DNA from: Streptomyces ruber | GTDB taxonomy: Bacteria > Actinomycetota > Actinomycetes > Streptomycetales > Streptomycetaceae | Reading direction: 5' to 3' | DNA length: 64,000 bases | Assembly (NCBI RefSeq): GCF_014648075.1 | Contig: NZ_BMQK01000007.1 | Coordinates: 62,001-126,000 of the forward strand | Notes under the pieces: model-generated | Databases searched by the model: none | Told to the model about the DNA's origin: nothing | The model's input: only the letters and a program-made list of their open reading frames with translations | In this document: piece by piece, positions 37,644 to 45,923 of the stretch | Layout: the number at the start of each line of letters is the position of its first letter | How positions within the stretch are numbered: position 1 is the stretch's first letter | Position numbers and translations under genes: made by a program

Positions 37644-38948
37644 GTGACCGAGCCCCAGCCCCTTACCGAACACACCGCCGATGTGATCGTCGTCGGGGCC
37701 GGTCCAGCCGGTTCCACCACCGCGTACTACCTGGCCAAGGCGGGACTCGACGTCCTGCTCCTGGAGAAGACCGCCTTCCCGCGCGAGAAGGTCTGCGGTG
37801 ACGGTCTGACGCCCCGCGCCACCAAACAGCTCGTGTCCATGGGCATCGACATCTCCGAGGAGGCGGGCTGGCTCCGCAACAAGGGCCTCCGCATCATCGC
37901 CGGCGGTGTCCGCCTCCAGCTCGACTGGCCGGATCTCGCCTCGTTCCCGGACTACGGGCTGGTGCGCAAGCGCGACGACTTCGACGAGCAGCTGGCCCGG
38001 CAGGCGCAGAAGGCGGGTGCCCGGCTGTACGAGCGCTGCAACGTCGGTGCCCCGGTCGTGGACGACCGCACCGGCCGCATCACGGGCGTCCACGCCAAGC
38101 TCGGCGACGCGGACTCGAAGGAGAAGCGGGACGTCACCTTCCACGCGCCGCTGGTGGTGGCCGCGGACGGCAACTCCTCGCGCCTCTCCCTGGCGATGGG
38201 CCTGCACCGCCGCGAGGACCGTCCGATGGGCGTCGCGGTCCGTACGTACTTCACGTCCCCGCGCCACGACGACGACTACCTGGAGTCCTGGCTGGAGCTG
38301 TGGGACCGGCGCGGCCCGGGCGAGGACCGCCTGCTGCCCGGCTACGGCTGGGTGTTCGGCATGGGCGACGGCACCTCGAACGTCGGCCTCGGCGTGCTCA
38401 ACACCTCCGCCTCCTTCAAGGAGCTGGACTGGCGCGAGGTCCTGAAGGCCTGGTGCGCGTCGATGCCGGAGGAGTGGGGCTACACCCCGGACAACATGAC
38501 GATGCCGATCCGCGGCGCCGCCCTGCCCATGGCCTTCAACCGCCAGCCGCACTACACCAAGGGCCTGTTGCTGGTCGGCGACGCCGGCGGGCTCGTGAAC
38601 CCCTTCAACGGCGAGGGCATCGCCTACGCCATGGAGTCCGGCCAGATCGCCGCGGACGTCATCGTCCAGGCGCACGCGCGGACCACCCCCGCCCAGCGGG
38701 AGATGGCCCTCCAGCGCTACCCGCGCGTCCTGAAGGACACCTACGGCGGCTACTACACCCTGGGCCGCGCCTTCGTGAAGCTCATCGGCAACCCGAAGAT
38801 CATGAAGCTGGCGACCGAGCGGGGCCTCACCCACCCCCTGCTGATGAAGTTCACGCTGAAGATGCTCGCCAACCTCACCGACCCGACGGGCGGCGACGCG
38901 ATGGACCGCATCATCAACGGCCTGAGCAAGGTGGCCCCGAGGGCCTGA
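37644..38948 (+). CDS. geranylgeranyl reductase-family flavoprotein, probable menaquinone reductase (MenJ-like)
   Basis: A 434-residue FAD-dependent oxidoreductase. The N-terminal dinucleotide fold VIVVGAGPAGSTTAYYLAKA, FPREKVCGDGLTPRATKQL and LLVGDAGGLVNPFNGEGIA give the geranylgeranyl reductase family. Actinobacterial members such as mycobacterial MenJ saturate one isoprene unit of menaquinone; position between menG and nuo favours that role, while archaeal-type lipid reductase or terpene oxidation is the alternative. The GTG start has GGGGAGATGACGCT upstream. An 18-bp perfect hairpin just after the stop ends the transcript. Confidence 0.87.
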   Translation: MTEPQPLTEHTADVIVVGAGPAGSTTAYYLAKAGLDVLLLEKTAFPREKVCGDGLTPRATKQLVSMGIDISEEAGWLRNKGLRIIAGGVRLQLDWPDLASFPDYGLVRKRDDFDEQLARQAQKAGARLYERCNVGAPVVDDRTGRITGVHAKLGDADSKEKRDVTFHAPLVVAADGNSSRLSLAMGLHRREDRPMGVAVRTYFTSPRHDDDYLESWLELWDRRGPGEDRLLPGYGWVFGMGDGTSNVGLGVLNTSASFKELDWREVLKAWCASMPEEWGYTPDNMTMPIRGAALPMAFNRQPHYTKGLLLVGDAGGLVNPFNGEGIAYAMESGQIAADVIVQAHARTTPAQREMALQRYPRVLKDTYGGYYTLGRAFVKLIGNPKIMKLATERGLTHPLLMKFTLKMLANLTDPTGGDAMDRIINGLSKVAPRA

Positions 38949-38960
38949 GCCGCCCACCCG

Positions 38961-39008
38961 GAACGGCCGGTGGCCGCCACCCCTCGGGGCGGCGGCCACC
39001 GGCCGTTC
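38961..39008. terminator. bidirectional terminator hairpin
   Basis: Perfect 18-bp arms (GAACGGCCGGTGGCCGCC at 38961-38978, complement at 38991-39008) with a 12-base loop, between the convergent MenJ-like and NlpC/P60 genes. Confidence 0.88.
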
Positions 39009-39025
39009 GTCAGGGGATGTACGGG

Positions 39026-39883
39026 TCAGAGCACCCGCACCGCACCCGAGGCCGGGTAGCCGGACAGGTCCTGGATGACGACGCCCTTGGAGGGGTTGGC
39101 GGCGTCGAGGTACTGCCCGTTCCCGATGTAGACGCCCACGTGGTACGCGGAGCCCTTGCCGCCCCAGTAGAGGATGTCGCCGACCGCCAGGTTGGACAGC
39201 GAGACGTCGGTGCCGACCATCGACTGGTCCTGCGAGACCCGGGGGAGGTCCACGCCGGCCTGCTTGAACGCGGCCTGCACGAGGCTGGAGCAGTCCCAGG
39301 CGTTGGGGCCGGAGGCACCCATCACGTAGGCGTCGCCGACCTGGGCCTTCAGGAAGCTGATGACGGCCGACACACTGCCGCTGGCGGGCGCCGTCACCGA
39401 CGCGGAGGCGGACGCCGAGGACGAGCCGGAGACCGAGGAACCCGAGGAAGTGGCCGAGGCCGAGGCGAGCTCGGCACGTTCGGCGTCCCGCGCGGCGCGC
39501 TCCGCGGCCGCCTTCCGCTCCGCCTCGGCCTTCCGCTCCGCCTCGGCCTTCTTCTTGGCCTCCGCCTTCTTCGCCTCCGCGAGGTCCGCCTCGGCCTGCT
39601 CGGCGGCCCGGGCTGCGGCCGCGTCGCGCTCGGCGCGCAGCTCGTAGTTGGCCGCGGCCTGCTGCGTGGCCTCCGCGGACCGGGCGACCTGGGTGGCCAG
39701 GTCGGCCGTGAGAGTGGGGAGTTCGAGCGTCTGGGTCACAGGCTCCGCGGCGTTCGCCGACGCGGACGCACCGGCCACTGCCACGGTGCCGAGGAGGCCA
39801 CCGGTGACTCCGGCGCGCATCGCCATCTTCGACGCGCTGCGGCGGGGCTTCCGGTGGCTACGTATGTGAGCGGTGTGGGACAT
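39026..39883 (-). CDS. secreted NlpC/P60 peptidoglycan hydrolase
   Basis: A 285-residue cell-wall hydrolase. It has a twin-basic leader and hydrophobic signal ending ASANAA, a 110-residue coiled coil (QVARSAEATQQAAANYELRA, then repeats of AEAKKKAEAERK), a Ser/Ala-rich linker, and a C-terminal NlpC/P60 domain. The catalytic Cys is in NAWDCSSLVQAAFKQAG and the His in AYHVGVYIGNGQ. It probably cleaves the D-Glu/diamino acid bond of stem peptides in growth or spore wall remodelling. The ATG at 39883 gives a normal Streptomyces signal; starts at 39913 (ATG) and 39940 (GTG) are in frame. No c-di-AMP riboswitch was recognised upstream. Confidence 0.88.
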   Translation of the reverse strand: MSHTAHIRSHRKPRRSASKMAMRAGVTGGLLGTVAVAGASASANAAEPVTQTLELPTLTADLATQVARSAEATQQAAANYELRAERDAAAARAAEQAEADLAEAKKAEAKKKAEAERKAEAERKAAAERAARDAERAELASASATSSGSSVSGSSSASASASVTAPASGSVSAVISFLKAQVGDAYVMGASGPNAWDCSSLVQAAFKQAGVDLPRVSQDQSMVGTDVSLSNLAVGDILYWGGKGSAYHVGVYIGNGQYLDAANPSKGVVIQDLSGYPASGAVRVL

Positions 39884-40194
39884 GGGTACAAGCGGTACCA
39901 GGGGCTGCTCCATACCTTCAAGAAACGTGTGGTCCGCCACAGTTGTTCAATCGACCACCGAACCCCGGGCGTGTCGCCCCTTCCTGACACCGAAACGGGC
40001 ATTGCGGGCTTAAATGATCAAGCCTGTGATCATGGGGTTTCGTCGTTACGCCCGAATTGCTCTGTGCTTACCATCGCTTGCGTCGCGTGGCCAAGCCCGG
40101 CTTCCGGGAGGCCGTCTCGGGTGTGGTGGAGGTCACGGAACGGTAACCGCAGGGGGCGCGTCCCGCGCGCGGGAATCGGCGGCTCCCGGCGCTC

Positions 40195-40216
40195 GTGAAC
40201 GCGTGCACGCGTTCAC
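40195..40216. promoter_or_regulatory. 22-bp perfect palindrome upstream of nuo
   Basis: GTGAACGCGTG followed directly by its complement CACGCGTTCAC. The ends GTGAAC/GTTCAC are Rex-like half-sites, but they are spaced 10 bp apart instead of the 4 bp of a Rex operator, so a different dimer or a doubled site is more likely. It could serve either nuo or the NlpC/P60 gene. Confidence 0.45.
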
Positions 40217-40341
40217 TTCCGCCCTCGCGTACCACCGGTGTGTGAATGTCCGCCCCATTATCAAGACACGGTGTCCGGCGCCAGTTTGCGACGGCCCGCA
40301 CTTTGTTGATATTGGAGCCACCTCTTTGACCAGCGGTGACG

Positions 40342-40358
40342 GACGTGATTATCACGTC
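40342..40358. promoter_or_regulatory. 17-bp palindrome GACGTGAT-T-ATCACGTC
   Basis: Perfect 8-bp arms around a single T. It lies between the NlpC/P60 and nuoA genes in an A/T-enriched stretch and is followed five bases later by GATCAC. Regulator unknown. Confidence 0.45.
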
Positions 40359-40506
40359 TGGTGATCACTTGGATGCTTCGGGTGTGAAGATCACTGCTCA
40401 TCCGACTTCATGATCCTTCGTCAGGTGGTATAGATCACAAAGCAGTTGGCGCACCCCGTGTCGCAGATCACAGAGCCGCAGGCATAGGATGCGGGGCAGT
40501 TGGGCT

Positions 40507-40522
40507 TGTGACCTGCTTCACA
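40507..40522. promoter_or_regulatory. Rex operator (ROP) for nuoA-N
   Basis: TGTGACCTGCTTCACA matches the known Streptomyces Rex operator form TGTGAA-N4-TTCACA at 11 of 12 fixed positions, with correct spacing. Rex senses NADH/NAD+ and represses respiratory genes; nuo is an established target in S. coelicolor. The site is 145 bp before the nuoA start and just after a TAGGAT -10-like box. Confidence 0.7.
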
Positions 40523-40587
40523 TGTTCGCGATCTTCGTGGGGACGCACGGGGGCCGCGAGACGGGCGAAGCGGATGCCGGTCTGACT

Positions 40588-40631
40588 GAGCTCCCCCAAG
40601 CTCTCGGCTTCGCTCGAGCAGGGGGGACCCC
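40588..40631. repeat. dispersed hairpin repeat before nuoA
   Basis: CTCCCCC (40591-40597) and AGGGGGGA (40620-40627) flank AAGCTC...GAGC, giving a two-step hairpin. I recall near-identical GCTCCCCCAAGCTCTCGG-type elements at many intergenic sites in Streptomyces genomes, so I read it as a dispersed repeat rather than a nuo-specific signal. Confidence 0.55.
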
Positions 40632-40666
40632 ATGCAGTCAATGCCGACTGAGAGGAGCGAGGAGCG

Positions 40667-41026
40667 GTGAACGCCTATGCGCCCATCCTCGTGCTGGGAG
40701 CCCTCGGGGCAGGCTTTGCGATCTTTTCCGTGACCATGGCCGCGCTGACCGGTCCCAAGCGCTACAACCGGGCCAAACTCGAGGCCTACGAGTGCGGGAT
40801 CGAGCCGACGCCCACGCCGGCCGGTGGCGGGCGTTTCCCCATCAAGTACTACCTGACGGCGATGCTCTTCATCGTCTTCGACATCGAGATCGTCTTCCTC
40901 TACCCCTGGGCCGTCTCCTTCGACGCCCTGGGTGTTTTCGGGCTCGTGGAGATGCTGCTCTTCGTGCTCACCGTCTTCGTCGCGTACGCGTACGTATGGC
41001 GGCGTGGCGGCCTGGACTGGGACTGA
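40667..41026 (+). CDS. nuoA: NADH-quinone oxidoreductase subunit A
   Basis: A 119-residue subunit with three membrane helices: ILVLGALGAGFAIFSVTMAA, the second around YYLTAMLFIVFDIEIVFLYP and the third near the end. The conserved acidic loop (KLEAYECGIEPTP) is part of the quinone-site/E-channel region of complex I. GTG start with a strong GAGGAG site. First gene of the operon; nuoB follows after 14 bp. Confidence 0.97.
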   Translation: MNAYAPILVLGALGAGFAIFSVTMAALTGPKRYNRAKLEAYECGIEPTPTPAGGGRFPIKYYLTAMLFIVFDIEIVFLYPWAVSFDALGVFGLVEMLLFVLTVFVAYAYVWRRGGLDWD

Positions 41027-41040
41027 GGGGCTTTTACGAC

Positions 41041-41595
41041 ATGGGACTCGAAGAAAAGCTGCCGAGCGGTTTCCTGCTGACCACCGTCGAGCAGGCCGCG
41101 GGCTGGGTGCGCAAGTCGTCCGTCTTCCCGGCCACCTTCGGCCTCGCCTGCTGTGCCATCGAGATGATGACCACGGGTGCGGGACGCTACGACCTGGCCC
41201 GCTTCGGCATGGAGGTCTTCCGCGGCTCACCCCGCCAGGCCGACCTCATGATCGTCGCCGGCCGGGTGAGCCAGAAGATGGCGCCGGTGCTGCGGCAGGT
41301 CTACGACCAGATGCCGAACCCCAAGTGGGTGATCTCCATGGGGGTCTGCGCGTCCTCGGGCGGCATGTTCAACAACTACGCCATCGTCCAGGGCGTCGAC
41401 CACGTCGTCCCCGTCGACATCTACCTCCCCGGCTGCCCGCCGCGGCCCGAGATGCTGATGGACGCCATCCTCAAGCTGCACCACAAGATCCAGCACTCCA
41501 AGCTCGGCGTGAACGCCGAGGAAGCGGCCCGCGAGGCCGAGGAGGCCGCGCTCAAGGCGCTCCCCACGATCGAGATGAAGGGGCTGCTGCGATGA
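41041..41595 (+). CDS. nuoB: NADH-quinone oxidoreductase subunit B
   Basis: A 184-residue peripheral subunit that carries iron-sulfur cluster N2, the direct electron donor to menaquinone. Ligands are visible in GLACCAIEMM (adjacent Cys pair), GVCASSGG and PGCPPRPE. It has an Ala/Glu-rich C-terminal helix of about 25 residues (VNAEEAAREAEEAALKAL) beyond the core. The ATG is 14 bp after nuoA; its stop overlaps the nuoC ATG by four bases. Confidence 0.97.
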   Translation: MGLEEKLPSGFLLTTVEQAAGWVRKSSVFPATFGLACCAIEMMTTGAGRYDLARFGMEVFRGSPRQADLMIVAGRVSQKMAPVLRQVYDQMPNPKWVISMGVCASSGGMFNNYAIVQGVDHVVPVDIYLPGCPPRPEMLMDAILKLHHKIQHSKLGVNAEEAAREAEEAALKALPTIEMKGLLR

Positions 41596-42371
41596 GTGAC
41601 GCGAAGGCCACCGGCGACGCCGGCAAGGGGGGCGGGAAGGGTTCCGACGAGGGCGTCAACCCCGAGAAGGACCTCTCCGCCACGAACCTCCCCGGCCAGC
41701 GCGGCGACCAGGGCGAGGAGATCCGCGTCCAGCGCGGCATGTTCGGCGCGGACAACGGCGGCGACACCTCCGGCTACGGCGGCCTGGTCCGCTCCATCAG
41801 GCTCCCCGGCCCGTCCTCCCGCCCCTACGGCGGCTGGTTCGACGAGGTCGCCGACGAACTGGAGGGGGCGCTGGAGGAGCAGGGACTCCTCCCGGAGAAC
41901 GCCATCGACAGGACGGTCGTCGACCGCGGCGAACTCACCTTCCACATCGAACGCGAGCACCTGGTCCGCGTGGCCCGCACCCTCCGCGACGACCCGGCGC
42001 TGCGCTTCGAGCTCTGCACGGGGGTGAGCGGCGTCCACTACCCCGGCGACAAGGGCCGCGAGCTCCACGCCGTCTACCACCTGCGCTCGATCACCCACAA
42101 CCGGCTGATCCGGCTCGAGGTCTCCGCCCCCGACGCCGACCCGCACATCCCGTCGCTCGTCTCCGTCTACCCGACGAACGACTGGCACGAGCGCGAGGCG
42201 TACGACTTCTTCGGCATCGTCTTCGACGGCCACCCGGCCCTGACGCGGATCATGATGCCGGACGACTGGCAGGGCTTCCCGCAGCGCAAGGACTACCCCC
42301 TCGGCGGCATCCCCGTCGAGTACAAGGGCGCCCAGATCCCGGCTCCGGACCAGCGGAGGTCGTACTCATGA
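41592..42371 (+). CDS. nuoC: NADH-quinone oxidoreductase subunit C
   Basis: A 259-residue peripheral-arm subunit of the 30-kDa family. The core signature is VSVYPTNDWHEREAYDFFGI and HPALTRIMMPDDWQGFPQRK followed by DYPLGG. The first 75 residues are a charged Gly/Asp/Lys extension not found in short homologs. It supports NuoB/NuoD at the quinone site. It is separate from nuoD, unlike the NuoCD fusion of E. coli. It overlaps both neighbours by four bases. Confidence 0.96.
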   Translation: MSDAKATGDAGKGGGKGSDEGVNPEKDLSATNLPGQRGDQGEEIRVQRGMFGADNGGDTSGYGGLVRSIRLPGPSSRPYGGWFDEVADELEGALEEQGLLPENAIDRTVVDRGELTFHIEREHLVRVARTLRDDPALRFELCTGVSGVHYPGDKGRELHAVYHLRSITHNRLIRLEVSAPDADPHIPSLVSVYPTNDWHEREAYDFFGIVFDGHPALTRIMMPDDWQGFPQRKDYPLGGIPVEYKGAQIPAPDQRRSYS

Positions 42372-43702
42372 GCACGCACACCCCCTCGTCCACGGCGGGT
42401 ACCCGCGAGACCACCGAGGGCACCGTCTACACCGTCACCGGCGGCGACTGGGACGAGGTCGTCGAGTCCGCGGCGAAGGCCGACGACGAGCGCATCGTCG
42501 TCAACATGGGCCCGCAGCACCCCTCCACCCACGGTGTGCTCCGGCTCATCCTGGAGATCGAGGGCGAGACGGTCACCGAGGCCCGCTGCGGCATCGGCTA
42601 CCTGCACACCGGCATCGAGAAGAACCTCGAGTACCGCACCTGGACCCAGGGCACGACCTTCGTGACCCGCATGGACTACCTCACGCCGTTCTTCAACGAG
42701 ACGGCGTACTGCCTCGCCGTCGAGAAACTCCTCGGCATCGAGGACCAGGTACCGGACCGGGCCAGCGTCATCCGCGTCCTGCTGATGGAGCTGAACCGGC
42801 TCTCCTCCCACCTGGTGTGCGTCGCCACCGGCGGCATGGAGCTGGGCTCGACCACGATCATGATCTACGGCTTCCGTGATCGTGAACTCGTTCTCGACGT
42901 CTTCGAGCTGATCACCGGCCTGCGGATGAACCACGCGTACATCCGGCCCGGCGGACTCGCCCAGGACCTGCCGCCCGGCGCGGTGGACCAGATCCGCGAG
43001 CTCGTGAAGAAGATGCGCAAGAACCTGACCGAGTACGACAAGCTCGCCACCGGGAACCCCATCTTCAAGGGCCGTATGCAGGACATCGGCTACCTGGACC
43101 TGGCCGGCTGCATGGCCCTCGGGGCCACGGGCCCGATCCTCCGCTCGGCCGGCCTCCCGCACGACCTCCGCAAGGCGCAGCCGTACTGCGGCTACGAGAC
43201 GTACGACTTCGACGTCCCGACCGCCGACACCTGCGACTCCTACGGGCGCTTCCTGATCCGCCTGGAGGAGATGCGCCAGTCGCTCCGGATCATCGAGCAG
43301 TGCCTGGACCGGCTCGCCCCCGGCCCGGTCATGGTCGGCGACAAGAAGATCGCCTGGCCCGCCCAGCTCGCCCTGGGCCCGGACGGACTGGGCAACTCGC
43401 TCGATCACATCAAGACGATCATGGGCACCTCCATGGAGGCCCTGATCCACCACTTCAAGCTGGTGACCGAGGGCTTCCGCGTCCCGCCCGGACAGGCGTA
43501 CGCGGCGGTCGAGTCACCCAAGGGCGAGCTCGGGGTGCACGTCGTCTCCGACGGCGGCACCCGCCCCTTCCGGGTCCACTTCCGCGACCCGTCCTTCACC
43601 AATCTGCAGACCATGGCGGCGATGTGCGAGGGCGGCCAGGTCGCCGACGTCATCGTCGCCGTCGCGTCCATCGACCCCGTGATGGGAGGCGTCGACCGGT
43701 GA
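42368..43702 (+). CDS. nuoD: NADH-quinone oxidoreductase subunit D
   Basis: A 444-residue 49-kDa-type subunit that forms the quinone pocket with NuoB. Hallmarks: VNMGPQHPSTHGVLRLIL (the quinone-site His loop), RCGIGYLHTGIEKNLEYRTW and GVHVVSDGGTRPFRVHFRDP. The first 35 residues are an actinobacterial-type extension. The start overlaps nuoC and the end overlaps nuoE by four bases each. Confidence 0.97.
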   Translation: MSTHTPSSTAGTRETTEGTVYTVTGGDWDEVVESAAKADDERIVVNMGPQHPSTHGVLRLILEIEGETVTEARCGIGYLHTGIEKNLEYRTWTQGTTFVTRMDYLTPFFNETAYCLAVEKLLGIEDQVPDRASVIRVLLMELNRLSSHLVCVATGGMELGSTTIMIYGFRDRELVLDVFELITGLRMNHAYIRPGGLAQDLPPGAVDQIRELVKKMRKNLTEYDKLATGNPIFKGRMQDIGYLDLAGCMALGATGPILRSAGLPHDLRKAQPYCGYETYDFDVPTADTCDSYGRFLIRLEEMRQSLRIIEQCLDRLAPGPVMVGDKKIAWPAQLALGPDGLGNSLDHIKTIMGTSMEALIHHFKLVTEGFRVPPGQAYAAVESPKGELGVHVVSDGGTRPFRVHFRDPSFTNLQTMAAMCEGGQVADVIVAVASIDPVMGGVDR

Positions 43703-44574
43703 CCACCACCCCTGACTCAGTCGGTCTGGGCATGCCTCAACTGCCCGCGCCCGACTACCCGGACGACGTCCGTGCCCGGCTCGAACGCGACGCGCGCGAG
43801 ATCATCGCCCGCTACCCCGGCTCGCGCTCGGCCCTGCTGCCGCTGCTGCACCTGGTGCAGTCGGAGGAGGGCCACGTCACCCGCACCGGCATGCAGTTCT
43901 GCGCCGACGTGCTCGGCCTGACCACGGCCGAGGTCACCGCGGTCGCCACCTTCTACACCATGTACCGGCGCAGGCCCTCCGGCGACTACCAGGTCGGCGT
44001 CTGCACCAACACGCTGTGCGCGGTGATGGGCGGCGACGCGATCTTCGAGGCGCTCCAGGACCACCTGGGCGTCGGCAACGGCGGGACCACCGACGACGGC
44101 AAGGTCACCCTGGAGCACATCGAGTGCAACGCGGCCTGCGACTTCGCCCCCGTCGTGATGGTCAACTGGGAGTTCTTCGACAACCAGACCGTCGAGAGCG
44201 CGAAACGCCTGGTCGACGACCTGCGCACGGGCGTGCCGGTCGCACCCACCCGGGGCGCCCCCCTCTGCACGTTCAAGGAGACCGCCCGCATCCTGGCGGG
44301 CTTCCCCGACGAGCGCGAGGGAGCGGTGGAGGCGTCCGGGAGCGCGGGACCCGCCTCCCTGACCGGCCTCCGGCTCGCCAAGGGCGAGGCCGCGCGCGTG
44401 GTGCACCCGCGGGACGGCGGACCCCACGACGCAGCCCAGGACCGGGCGCCCGGTGACGCGACGCCGCACGACCCGTCACTGGCCGAGCACCTCAGCTCGC
44501 ACGACGCGCCGCAGGACACCTCGGCCTCCGACCCGGCGAACCCCGCCGGACCCACCGCCGAGGAGGGGGAGTGA
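43699..44574 (+). CDS. nuoE: NADH-quinone oxidoreductase subunit E
   Basis: A 291-residue 24-kDa-type subunit with a thioredoxin-like fold and a 2Fe-2S cluster (N1a). Cys ligands are in CTNTLC and CNAAC, with ATFYTMYRRRPSG before them. The C-terminal 90-100 residues, after the LCTFKETARILAGFPDE segment, are a low-complexity Ala/Asp/His-rich tail longer than in most bacteria. It overlaps nuoD by four bases; its stop overlaps the nuoF start. Confidence 0.95.
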   Translation: MTTTPDSVGLGMPQLPAPDYPDDVRARLERDAREIIARYPGSRSALLPLLHLVQSEEGHVTRTGMQFCADVLGLTTAEVTAVATFYTMYRRRPSGDYQVGVCTNTLCAVMGGDAIFEALQDHLGVGNGGTTDDGKVTLEHIECNAACDFAPVVMVNWEFFDNQTVESAKRLVDDLRTGVPVAPTRGAPLCTFKETARILAGFPDEREGAVEASGSAGPASLTGLRLAKGEAARVVHPRDGGPHDAAQDRAPGDATPHDPSLAEHLSSHDAPQDTSASDPANPAGPTAEEGE

Positions 44575-45923
44575 TGACCGTGGCGACCGAGGTCAAGGAC
44601 CCCAGCCCGGAGAAGCTGCTCGCACCCGTGCTGTCGGCCTTCTGGGACGAGGACAGGTCCTGGACGCTGGACGTCTACCGCAGGCACGAGGGGTACGAGG
44701 GGCTCCGCAAGGCGCTCGCGATGACACCGGACGACCTCATCGCGTACGTCAAGGAGGCCGGACTGCGCGGCCGCGGCGGCGCGGGCTTCCCCACGGGGAT
44801 GAAGTGGCAGTTCATCCCCCAGGGCGACGGCAAACCGCACTATCTCGTGGTCAACGCCGACGAATCGGAGCCGGGGACCTGCAAGGACATCCCGCTCCTC
44901 TTCGCGAACCCGCACAGCCTCATCGAGGGCATCGTCATCGCGTGCTACGCCATCAGGTCGTCGCACGCCTTCATCTACCTGCGGGGTGAAGTCGTCCCCG
45001 TGCTGCGGCGGCTGCACTCGGCCGTCCGTGAGGCCTACGCGGCCGGCTACCTCGGCAAGAACATCCTCGGCAGCGGACTCGACCTCGAACTCACCGTGCA
45101 CGCGGGCGCGGGCGCGTACATCTGCGGTGAGGAGACCGCGCTGCTCGACTCGCTCGAAGGCCGCCGCGGTCAACCGCGGCTCCGTCCCCCCTTCCCCGCC
45201 GTCGCGGGCCTCTACGCGTGCCCCACTGTGGTGAACAACGTCGAGTCGATCGCGTCGGTTCCCGCCATCCTGAAGAACGGCAAGGACTGGTTCAGGGCGA
45301 TGGGCAGCGAGAAGTCCCCGGGCTTCACGCTGTACTCGCTCAGCGGCCACGTCGCGAGCCCCGGCCAGTACGAGGCCCCGCTCGGCATCACCCTGCGCCA
45401 GCTCCTCGACATGAGCGGCGGCATGCGGCCCGGCCACCGGCTGAAGTTCTGGACGCCGGGCGGCTCCTCGACGCCGATGTTCACCGAGGAGCACCTCGAC
45501 GTGCCCCTCGACTACGAGGGCGTCGGCGCCGCCGGCTCGATGCTCGGCACCAAGGCCCTGCAGTGCTTCGACGAGACCACCTGCGTGGTGCGGGCCGTGA
45601 CGCGCTGGACCGAGTTCTACGCCCACGAGTCCTGCGGCAAGTGCACGCCCTGCCGCGAAGGGACGTACTGGCTGGTGCAGTTGCTGCGTGACATCGAGGC
45701 CGGCAAGGGTGCCATGAGCGACCTCGACAAGCTGAACGACATCGCCGACAACATCAACGGCAAGTCCTTCTGCGCCCTCGGCGACGGTGCCGCCTCGCCG
45801 ATCTTCTCCTCCCTCAAGTACTTCCGCGAGGAGTACGAGCAGCACATCACGGGCGGCGGCTGCCCCTTCGACCCGGCCAAATCGACGGCCTGGGCGGACA
45901 AGCACCTGGAGGTGAACGCATGA
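44574..45923 (+). CDS. nuoF: NADH-quinone oxidoreductase subunit F
   Basis: A 449-residue 51-kDa-type subunit that binds NADH and FMN and starts electron flow. GLRGRGGAGFPTGMKW is the NADH loop, NADESEPGTCKD and GAGAYICGEETALLDSLEG the FMN region, and ESCGKCTPCREG plus a distal Cys (KSFCALGDGA) hold the 4Fe-4S cluster N3. The ATG at 44574 is seven bases after AGGAGG and was preferred over the GTG at 44571, which is only four bases away. Confidence 0.97.
   Translation: MTVATEVKDPSPEKLLAPVLSAFWDEDRSWTLDVYRRHEGYEGLRKALAMTPDDLIAYVKEAGLRGRGGAGFPTGMKWQFIPQGDGKPHYLVVNADESEPGTCKDIPLLFANPHSLIEGIVIACYAIRSSHAFIYLRGEVVPVLRRLHSAVREAYAAGYLGKNILGSGLDLELTVHAGAGAYICGEETALLDSLEGRRGQPRLRPPFPAVAGLYACPTVVNNVESIASVPAILKNGKDWFRAMGSEKSPGFTLYSLSGHVASPGQYEAPLGITLRQLLDMSGGMRPGHRLKFWTPGGSSTPMFTEEHLDVPLDYEGVGAAGSMLGTKALQCFDETTCVVRAVTRWTEFYAHESCGKCTPCREGTYWLVQLLRDIEAGKGAMSDLDKLNDIADNINGKSFCALGDGAASPIFSSLKYFREEYEQHITGGGCPFDPAKSTAWADKHLEVNA

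Larger units (their letters stand above)
39884..40666. other. 783-bp regulatory interval upstream of nuo
   Basis: No convincing gene. The interval between the divergent NlpC/P60 and nuoA genes holds a 22-bp palindrome (40195-40216), a 17-bp palindrome (40342-40358), four GATCAC elements (40363, 40389, 40433, 40466), a TAGGAT -10-like box (40485-40490), a Rex-type operator (40507-40522) and a hairpin-forming dispersed repeat (40588-40631). A/T content is clearly higher around 40210-40450 than in the coding regions. Confidence 0.7.

Noticed and set aside
39884..40100. Possible c-di-AMP (ydaO-type) riboswitch upstream of the NlpC/P60 gene
   Set aside because: Such riboswitches often precede Streptomyces cell-wall hydrolase genes, so I looked for the conserved elements, but could not find them here.
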